Source: Bacteroides sp. AN502(2024) (lineage in GTDB: Bacteria > Bacteroidota > Bacteroidia > Bacteroidales > Bacteroidaceae). Taken from it: 64,000 nt of DNA. Below the pieces are notes generated by a model. The model saw only the letters and a list, made by a program, of their open reading frames with translations. It was not told the origin of the DNA and searched no databases. Position numbers and translations under genes: made by a program. The DNA is taken from contig NZ_JBGFSP010000003.1 in assembly GCF_041227145.1 (NCBI RefSeq), positions 1,178,001 to 1,242,000 on the forward strand, in the 5' to 3' direction. Below, one piece after another: positions 58,901-64,000 of the stretch. Positions within the stretch are counted from its first letter, which is position 1. Each line of letters opens with the position of its first letter.

Positions 58901-59265
58901 GTAAGACTGATATTTTTTAACAATCCCATGCTGGTGGGCGCATCTGCATCCGCTTCACCTGTGGATGCTGTAAGATCAGTTGCGGCCTGATAAAGGTCCC
59001 TCCTTGAATATTCATGTGAGAATTCCATGTTACCAGAAGAGTTGAAAACCCACAGGTAAAGGTCGTAAATTTTTCTCTCTTCACTTTCCTGTAAAACAGA
59101 ACGTGTCTTGGCTGTATTGGCTGCCGTGCCCACATTTATATCCACTCTGGTGGGGATTCCCTCCGTGACACCACTTTCTTGAAAAATATCTTCATCCATA
59201 CAGGATGCAAAGAGGGGCAGTAACATCAGAATAAAATAAGTTATTCTCAGCTTGTATCGTTTCAT
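55999..59265 (-). CDS. DUF4906-type fimbrial tip lipoprotein
   Basis: A 1088-residue lipoprotein (leader ending LPLFASC, then acidic MDED). N-terminal region to about 420 is fimbrillin-like (RVDINVGTAANTAKTRSV, YDLYLWVFNSSGNMEF, TKQIEVSLKRSEAKITLNLQ), typical of DUF4906 proteins. The C-terminus has GTWRLPNEAELMIMAG and ends KKGYVRCVRD, a pattern of C-type-lectin or formylglycine-enzyme-like folds seen in tip adhesins. Being the last and largest gene of the operon fits a tip role. Ligand unknown. Confidence 0.82.
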   Translation of the reverse strand: MKRYKLRITYFILMLLPLFASCMDEDIFQESGVTEGIPTRVDINVGTAANTAKTRSVLQESEERKIYDLYLWVFNSSGNMEFSHEYSRRDLYQAATDLTASTGEADADAPTSMGLLKNISLTTGKKTLFLLANYKSDGDGLFHVEPEVLNRISKYSDLEKVRAAMTTHTLFRPNGNLLMSRTQTVTVSTATKQIEVSLKRSEAKITLNLQTVAGLTFEPGTYRLGNVPGSTFITEHAKGTDQTAPWDADGVNKKSYWISEYFQFEGDADNVTTSFYMPESRKVAKKAISPASPGYNATRKGYDLRQKQLKSPIVGATDKPNLQNGETEYAPDLAPYIEFTGKLRQNLVTGDTSTERFGKVTYRIYLGYTAENDPANDYDIERNVHYTYNVTIKGMNDLVIEAKSDKAKEEEPAPGVEGLVYDAHRSFSFDCHYEQGLMRFNKDELDIFNADGNLKGDAMISFAVRTPFCDKIISYTKADLEQLKDNGYVPSGDKKADTGWLAFYIHPSTLADNGDETMKYYSDTGAYLLSLEEFLYRLMTEPDYVFNATTGLCKVTVYANEYFYERNPMQENAPQDKDLWKTFANAEDRTFDLLVNTSHEISPDGRSRYHRAIVSIRQMSIKTVFVNCPDGMRVWGVENVNETEDLDWSVKAPGEADAFYNKYYANGWTNTWKVMARSGLAGGFKEEIMIDPMNRGKKDQLWKVMTKVDNAKLTLSKDHHNLALPNYHATYAAFTPFLRNRDNNRDGRMQAGEMQWYIPSISEVNMLYVAERSLPLKNRLVGHAPSDNATALFTSRAFMGSTNLTLNSCNPIIFIEESHSMTPIYEFDYQKTASPGERTPYSDVRLIRDLGILETSEDHSYHIDEMEDELRKALFNNWTENEYLIFKADNLSTSTTRASRIIYELPSHNETSQNNTIYQKGFEVAKYIANTIDKPKNLDKPSNRSEYYFETWNTLMNDVEKGNSPCAYYYQNPDKSDLGTWRLPNEAELMIMAGSLFDWDDREKKRVYDFFQGTKSYSLDMKDTQVIHSRTGFSHRDMNGARAFSAGYQMYFDGYLRFVTTVDTSWGGDRDRLVNDKKGYVRCVRDLE

Positions 59266-59275
59266 AAATAATAAA

Positions 59276-59311
59276 AATTATCGTGATAAATTATCGTGAT
59301 AAATTCTCGTG
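59276..59311 (-). repeat. 13-bp tandem repeat in the tip-gene leader
   Basis: AATTATCGTGATA occurs at 59276 and 59289 with a partial third copy AATTCTCGTG at 59302. It fills most of the space between the preceding stop and the tip-protein ATG. Confidence 0.7.
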
Positions 59312-59315
59312 TACA

Positions 59316-60761
59316 TCATTGGAATGGAGGAAGATCCACCTTTTTACTATTCCATGACTCAACCCGGTAAATAATCTCTTTTTCTGAAAATTCCGGTATC
59401 ACAATGGATACCCTATAATTCCGGTTTGGGTAAATAGGACCGGAATATACCCCAGGAGAACTCTCCTCACCAACGTCAAACGCCCAAGTTCTACTTCCTA
59501 CTTCATGTATAGGATCGAGGCCATAGTTACTACTACACCACCCTACTTCCAATAAGATTTTCGGATGTTCTTGTTTTTTCTGCCATAAATTAGTATCAGG
59601 CAGATAGGGGGCCACGTATTGGGGAAAACACATGGGAAGAAATGTATGATAATTACCCAACGCTTCATAATCGAATTCTCCTCCAGCAGTAAGAGGTATT
59701 GACTGTATAATGTAGGCGGATTGACCTGCAAGATGTCCATACGAAAACACACCGGTGTGTTCCATATTTTTTCCATTAGGAGTAGAAAGTGATAATTGCG
59801 CTTCATCCACATCATTCTCCCTAAAAGAGGGAGACATCATTACCGGAAAATTTAAAAAAGCTATCTTTTTAGGATAAAGAATAAACTTAGTAGATTGATC
59901 TGCCTTGGCAATATGAATCTGAATACGAGAAAAATCCCGGAATAAGGGGATTGTTATATCCTGCACTGTACTTCCTGAAGACGGCAGAACCGTGACCGTA
60001 GTCTTGCCTGAGAGCATTCCAATATGTATATTGTTTCCATATGGCGCCGTTCCACTATTAAAATCTGTCAACCATTTTATGATTTTTTCATCGGAAGGTG
60101 AAGGATGTTCCCCGTCATATGGATTGTTTTTCGGAAGTATTGGCATCGATTTTTCATCCCATAGTGTACCATTTTTCAAATTGATAATGGCAGGCAATGC
60201 AGCGCCTTGAATATCCTCCATAGAAATATCTCCTTCCTCTTTTTCTGAGAAATCCCATGGAATATTATTCTGAAGAACACCTTCTGGAGTGTAGTAAGGT
60301 ACATTTTTAGAAGAGCCTCCATCGGTCCAACCCGTTCGATTTGGAGCATAAAGAGCATAAAATTCACTCTCACCTTTTGGAATTCGTATCTTTGTCTGAT
60401 ATTCCCCTTTTTCGTTCCCGGTCTGGAAAGTTACTAATTTACTATATACATATCGATTTTGCTCTTTGTTAAAAACCATCAGGGCTATTCTCGGAAGAAC
60501 CGGTGGATTAAATAACTTACCAGTTATATACCAAGTTTCAGGATCATCCCCCCAATATCCAGTTAACTCATCGTCCAAAGGATCTATAGCCCTTGTTGTA
60601 AGATTTAGTCTGACAGTCACAGCATCCTCATCGGAAAACTGTTCTGAAATAGTATCTTCGTTCTGGCAGGATACCGACATAAAGCAAAGGATCAGTGACA
60701 TCATTATTGTAGAGTAACTCACAGCCTTCATCATACGAATATATTTAATATTTTTCAACAT
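59316..60761 (-). CDS. Fimbrillin-like lipoprotein (accessory pilus subunit)
   Basis: From the ATG at 60761 the protein is 481 residues; a nearby ATG at 60731 (MKAVSYSTIMMSLILCFMSV) begins the actual leader, which ends MSVSC. The body is beta-rich (VTVRLNLTTRAIDPLDDELT, RIALMVFNKEQNRYVYSKLV, IQIHIAKADQSTKFILYPKK) in the manner of Mfa/Fim subunits. It ends VESWNSKKVDLPPFQ, comparable to the C-terminal strands of the two preceding subunits. No exact family name is assigned. The frame extends to 60773 only with a TTG start. Confidence 0.72.
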   Translation of the reverse strand: MLKNIKYIRMMKAVSYSTIMMSLILCFMSVSCQNEDTISEQFSDEDAVTVRLNLTTRAIDPLDDELTGYWGDDPETWYITGKLFNPPVLPRIALMVFNKEQNRYVYSKLVTFQTGNEKGEYQTKIRIPKGESEFYALYAPNRTGWTDGGSSKNVPYYTPEGVLQNNIPWDFSEKEEGDISMEDIQGAALPAIINLKNGTLWDEKSMPILPKNNPYDGEHPSPSDEKIIKWLTDFNSGTAPYGNNIHIGMLSGKTTVTVLPSSGSTVQDITIPLFRDFSRIQIHIAKADQSTKFILYPKKIAFLNFPVMMSPSFRENDVDEAQLSLSTPNGKNMEHTGVFSYGHLAGQSAYIIQSIPLTAGGEFDYEALGNYHTFLPMCFPQYVAPYLPDTNLWQKKQEHPKILLEVGWCSSNYGLDPIHEVGSRTWAFDVGEESSPGVYSGPIYPNRNYRVSIVIPEFSEKEIIYRVESWNSKKVDLPPFQ

Positions 60762-60769
60762 AATATTAA

Positions 60770-61687
60770 TCAATCAGTTATAGGAACCACATCGACAGCT
60801 TCCCATGGTTTTACACTTATATTCAATGAAAAGGGATTTTGGCGGAAAAACAGTGGAAGTATCGCTTCTTGCCGTCCCGTTATCCGTATCTGCTCGGAAT
60901 ATTGCGCGATATATTGTGCCACATCTACAGTGCAAAGAACCTTTCCACCCTGCATAAGGCGGATCGTTAGCGGGTCCTTGTCATCAAAGCGCAGGGTATT
61001 GAAGTCAAGAACGAAGCGATCATTCTTCTCACCTGCGACAAACGGAAGGTCAAAAGAAGTTTCACCAGCCTGCTGCCCGGAAAAATAGAAACGTGCGGAA
61101 AGTGATTCCATTGTCAGGCGAAAACCCTCCTCCTTGTTCTGTTCAAACCAGGTCTGCGAATTGTTATCATCGTCAGAAAGGACTACCGCATGGATTTTCA
61201 CATGCTGGGAATAAAGGCGAATTACGTCACGGGAGTTGTTCATAACTTTAGATGTGATGGTTGTTTCACCCAGGTATAACCTGTCAAATGTTCCGGATGC
61301 CCGTCCGTCCTTTTCCATAAGTTCGGGCCGGGAAACCAACGAACCTTTGTAGCTGCTCTCTTTACTGATAATCGTTTCTGTCAAAGCGTTGCCTACGGCC
61401 ACCACTTTATAATCCCCTTCCGGAAGCGTGACCTCCAATGATGCAAGTAACCGTTCCCTCTTCAGGTGATGCTTTTCGACAAGAACTTCGCCTTTGGCAT
61501 CAAAAATAAAGACATCAATACCATCCACATATTCCTGTAGATGTTCCTGATTGTCATCAGCCAGATAGGAAAAGACAATCGTGTTGCCAAGACAGCCGCT
61601 CAAATCGTCATATACCCGATCACAGGCGGTCAGGAGGTATAAAGTGAGTAGCAGTCCCAGCCAAGTGGGTATGTATCTTATGTTCAT
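60770..61687 (-). CDS. FimB/Mfa2-like fimbrial subunit lipoprotein
   Basis: A 305-residue lipoprotein (leader MNIRYIPTWLGLLLTLYLLTAC). The FimB/Mfa2 pattern is visible as DRVYDDLSGCLGNTIVFSYL, VDGIDVFIFDAKGEVLVEKH and YKVVAVGNALTETIIS; it ends ISVKPWEAVDVVPITD. Proteins of this type cap or anchor the fimbrial shaft to the outer membrane. It lies downstream of the major fimbrillin across a terminator and 8 bp from the next subunit start. Confidence 0.88.
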   Translation of the reverse strand: MNIRYIPTWLGLLLTLYLLTACDRVYDDLSGCLGNTIVFSYLADDNQEHLQEYVDGIDVFIFDAKGEVLVEKHHLKRERLLASLEVTLPEGDYKVVAVGNALTETIISKESSYKGSLVSRPELMEKDGRASGTFDRLYLGETTITSKVMNNSRDVIRLYSQHVKIHAVVLSDDDNNSQTWFEQNKEEGFRLTMESLSARFYFSGQQAGETSFDLPFVAGEKNDRFVLDFNTLRFDDKDPLTIRLMQGGKVLCTVDVAQYIAQYSEQIRITGRQEAILPLFFRQNPFSLNISVKPWEAVDVVPITD

Positions 61688-61763
61688 ACTTTATACTAAT
61701 TATTATAAATCAATACAGATAATTTCCCTTGAAGAGATAACATGTACTTCTCTCGGAAATAAT

Positions 61764-61793
61764 AAAAAAGGGAGGGGATAACCTCCCCTCCCC
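61764..61793 (-). terminator. Strong terminator between major fimbrillin and accessory subunits
   Basis: On the minus strand GGAGGGG/CCCCTCC forms a 7-9-bp GC-only stem with a short loop followed by TTTTTT and further T-rich sequence. It lies about 90 bp after the major fimbrillin stop and 77 bp before the Mfa2-like start. Confidence 0.85.
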
Positions 61794-61883
61794 GAGAGTG
61801 TGGGGCGGATTCCGATTCCGACCTGCTAAGGCCAATACAGGAGGACTGCCCCGGTAAGTGGATATTCTCTCTCTATATATATA

Positions 61884-63311
61884 TCAATCAAGAATGGGGA
61901 AGACGTTTACAGCAGTCCAATCCTGCACCTCCACACGGACGATCACGTTCACATTCTCGTCTTCCAAGTCTTCCTGACCTTTCGGGTCGGGAGTCACTCC
62001 TTCAGGAATGGTCGGATCTGTATCCACAAGGATACCCTGTCCGTTGTTCAATGTGCTAAGATTCAAATTGATCAGATAACCTCCCTTACTGGCCGGAATA
62101 TCAGTGGTACCGTCTGTAGCACCTTCTGTTTTCGCATATCCGGATATAACAATAAAACGTCTGTCTGCGGATACGCCCTTATCACCTGTCTTGAAAACGA
62201 AAGCAAGTTTGGGAGCATTGTTCGTTTTTCCGTAACCGGTGATTCCATTTGCGAAGAAGTTGAATGCAGCTGCTTTTTTACCAGCTCCGAAATCAAATGC
62301 AGTTGTTGTAAAGTAGGAAGATACGTCAGACAGGTCTGTTTTGCCATCTGGTTTGAATGTCCCATTCGTGAAATCATATCTGTCACCTGCATACGTCTTT
62401 GCCCAAAACCAGTTAGCCTCTTCTTCCACTGTAAGTGCCGGGACAGAAAGCGTTCTGCTGAAACGGTTCATCAGAATACCCTGGTTGGCAGCAGTGACGT
62501 CAACAACCTGTAACCATTTACTTAAGGCAGCTTTCTTCGTAAGGTCGGATTTGCCGTCCCATACTTCCTTATTGAAGCCGTTGGCATCAGCCTTGAAAGC
62601 CGTCCATGCATCAGCACTGGTTTTTCCTTTGTTCTCAGCTTTACCCAGCCAAGTCTTGCACCACTGTTCCGCCTCGGCTTTTTTCCCGTCTTTCCAAGTA
62701 ATTTTGATAAACTTGGTTCCTGTCACTTGGAAGCGGTTCATGCTGGAAGTTAAAGTGAGCTCCGCCTTCTTTACAACACGCTTATCCTGCTGTGGAGTAA
62801 CGCCATAAGGCTCAGCACCGACAGTGGTCAGCTTTTCGGTACCGGCATAGACCACTTCATTGATTTTTGCCTTCAGCAGCTGTTTGCTAACACTAGACAC
62901 AGGCTTGTTCTCCACCAACGCTCCTTGAGGGTTTGCAATAACAAGAGCTTTTGTTGCACCTTTGTCTACGTTGAGGAATTTATAACCTCCTGTCACTTCA
63001 CCAACTCCTACAGCGGTAGTTGAAGTTAGCTTGGTAAAATCATCAGAACCCTTTGTAAATTCCTTTGCCAAGACAACATTATCTCCATTTAACAAGTACA
63101 CATGCAATTTCTCAACTGTAGCCGGATCACCGTTATTGACGGTGTTCTGTAAGTCTCCTATAACGGCACGTGTTCCCGGCCCCGGCAATGCCACTGACAT
63201 CACCACATCAACAGGCTGGTTACCACTCTCCGTTACGATTGGATTCTCTTCATTGTTACATGCAGCAAACAACGCCAGCGAAGTCACTGCCAAATACTTC
63301 ATTACTTTCAT
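61884..63311 (-). CDS. Mfa1-like major fimbrillin
   Basis: A 475-residue lipoprotein precursor with leader MKVMKYLAVTSLALFAAC. The Mfa1/fimbrillin domain has VDVVMSVALPGPGTRAVIGD, VEKLHVYLLNGDNVVLAKEF and GGYKFLNVDKGATKALVIA. Like type V pilins it would be cleaved after lipidation by an arginine-specific protease, and GPGTRAVIG near residue 47 is a candidate site. It ends VEVQDWTAVNVFPILD. It should form the shaft. Lysine- and alanine-rich stretches around 205-290 are unusual in this gene. Confidence 0.87.
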   Translation of the reverse strand: MKVMKYLAVTSLALFAACNNEENPIVTESGNQPVDVVMSVALPGPGTRAVIGDLQNTVNNGDPATVEKLHVYLLNGDNVVLAKEFTKGSDDFTKLTSTTAVGVGEVTGGYKFLNVDKGATKALVIANPQGALVENKPVSSVSKQLLKAKINEVVYAGTEKLTTVGAEPYGVTPQQDKRVVKKAELTLTSSMNRFQVTGTKFIKITWKDGKKAEAEQWCKTWLGKAENKGKTSADAWTAFKADANGFNKEVWDGKSDLTKKAALSKWLQVVDVTAANQGILMNRFSRTLSVPALTVEEEANWFWAKTYAGDRYDFTNGTFKPDGKTDLSDVSSYFTTTAFDFGAGKKAAAFNFFANGITGYGKTNNAPKLAFVFKTGDKGVSADRRFIVISGYAKTEGATDGTTDIPASKGGYLINLNLSTLNNGQGILVDTDPTIPEGVTPDPKGQEDLEDENVNVIVRVEVQDWTAVNVFPILD

Positions 63312-63395
63312 GATTTGAATGTTTTTAATTTAAAAATACTAATACTATATATCTGAGTTATGTCTGTATCCCTTGATTGTTTTTTCGTCCTTCGG

Positions 63396-64000
63396 CTATT
63401 TGGGAAGTCTTTGCCTGGAGGCTCCGCCCTCACTAGCTTTCTTCAGCAATTCTTCCGCCTTCCTCCAGTCACCTTTTATGTTATGGGCGATGGCCATGGG
63501 GAAAAGTGCACGGCTATCATTCTTTACCGATTCCAGCACTCGCAACGCACTGTCCGCGTCTTTCCTGTATTTCAACAGGGCGTTGGCGTAGTTCAGGGTT
63601 GCCACGGCATCACCCGGGAACTGTCCGTAGGCTCTCTTGTACACATGAAGAGGAGTCTTTCCTTGGGAAGCGTACAATTCGGCCAGCTGGTACATCTCGT
63701 GCTGGCTGAGACATTCTGGCTTCCTCTCAAAAATTTCAGGGAGTTCCTCTATCGTGTAAGGTCTCACGTCAAAGCTGAGACTGAAGGTGGTGCGCCGTAG
63801 AGATGGGTAGAACTCTTTCAAGAGGACGTGATAGCTCCTGCCTTCATCCAGAGCACGTATGGCCGCCTCGCGTTCCGTGTCACGTTGGTTATGCTCGATG
63901 ACAGAAAGGATTTCTCCTTTGTTGGCGAGAGTGGAGCTGCCGACCGCTGCCTTAAGGCCCTCCCAGTCCTCCCCGATACCTTCTGCACGATAAATCGGTG
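63396..64000 (-). CDS. DUF3868/TPR-type protein of the fimbrial operon (N-terminal part outside window)
   Basis: The frame runs from the right edge without an in-window start. About 200 residues are visible: RAEGIGEDWEGLKAAVGSST, EILSVIEHNQRDTEREAAIR, YHVLLKEFYPSLRRTTFSLS, DVRPYTIEELPEIF, then TPR-like YGQFPGDAVATLNYANALLK and KAEELLKKASEGGASRQRLPK. This is the C-terminal half of DUF3868 proteins, which precede Mfa1-type genes in many Bacteroides fimbrial operons. A TTG at 63821 is not a credible start. Confidence 0.83.
   Translation of the reverse strand, partial: PIYRAEGIGEDWEGLKAAVGSSTLANKGEILSVIEHNQRDTEREAAIRALDEGRSYHVLLKEFYPSLRRTTFSLSFDVRPYTIEELPEIFERKPECLSQHEMYQLAELYASQGKTPLHVYKRAYGQFPGDAVATLNYANALLKYRKDADSALRVLESVKNDSRALFPMAIAHNIKGDWRKAEELLKKASEGGASRQRLPK

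Noticed and set aside
59240-61760. Invertible fimbrial promoter
   Set aside because: No inverted repeats flanking a promoter were found in the gaps that are visible; the operon start lies beyond the window.
55999-64000. Polysaccharide-utilisation or capsule locus
   Set aside because: No SusC/SusD pair or glycosyltransferases are present; the fimbrillin-like lipoproteins with DUF3868 and DUF4906 partners fit pili.

Overview
The window is chromosomal DNA of a human-gut Bacteroides, close to the B. thetaiotaomicron / B. ovatus group. The signs are a starch-utilisation (sus) locus with SusC/SusD-type proteins, many lipoproteins with a Cys just after a short hydrophobic leader, repeated TAnnTTTG -7 promoter elements, few Shine-Dalgarno sites, an N-succinylornithine-type ArgF', and a BamA gene followed by two OmpH/Skp genes. 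The species is not resolved.

0-21.7 kb is mostly housekeeping. recX (cut by the left edge) and prmC face away from ribD. Next come a DUF6242 lipoprotein, uppS, bamA, two periplasmic chaperones and murI, then a DUF2007 gene. A ruined aminotransferase gene lies beside it. proB, proA and argF' follow. On the minus strand a tightly packed six-gene operon (PASTA protein, RluD-like pseudouridine synthase, Ddl, acyltransferase, NigD-like lipoprotein, rhodanese lipoprotein) runs from 18984 to 14003. rpmH, efp and an alkaline phosphatase close this block.

21.8-36.0 kb is a sus locus: susR diverges from susB-susC-susD-susE-susF and a final GH13 amylase gene. Two things differ from the B. thetaiotaomicron arrangement. 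susA survives only as a frameshifted 3' relic of about 320 bp between susR and susB. The last gene encodes a GH13 lipoprotein with its accessory modules at the N-terminus and no room for a CBM58 insert, so it is not an orthodox SusG.

36.05-40.1 kb is a junction of mobile and repetitive DNA: an intact IS4-type element with perfect terminal repeats and a target duplication inside a small ORF, two back-to-back tandem-repeat arrays (about 45 bp and about 32 bp periods), an IS3-type element with an A7 frameshift site, and inverted flanking repeats.

40.1-50.4 kb is metG followed almost without gaps by eight surface-glycan genes (flippase, GT8, acyltransferase, WbsX, GT2-like, two GT4, GT2). 50.5-54.2 kb holds a sirtuin, two FKBP-type prolyl isomerases, an Lrp/AsnC regulator and a DUF4491 membrane protein, with a 22-bp-period repeat array and a long nested hairpin between them.

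At 54.27 kb a tRNA with a CAT anticodon is followed after 141 bp by a tyrosine recombinase. Beyond it, on the opposite strand and running off the right edge, is a fimbrial operon (DUF3868 protein, Mfa1-like major fimbrillin, FimB/Mfa2-like subunit, another fimbrillin-like lipoprotein, and a 1088-residue DUF4906 tip-type protein). The layout is that of an integrated island carrying Bacteroidales type V-like pili. A strong terminator after the major fimbrillin gene could set the ratio of shaft to accessory subunits. All calls are from reading the sequence; no database search was run.
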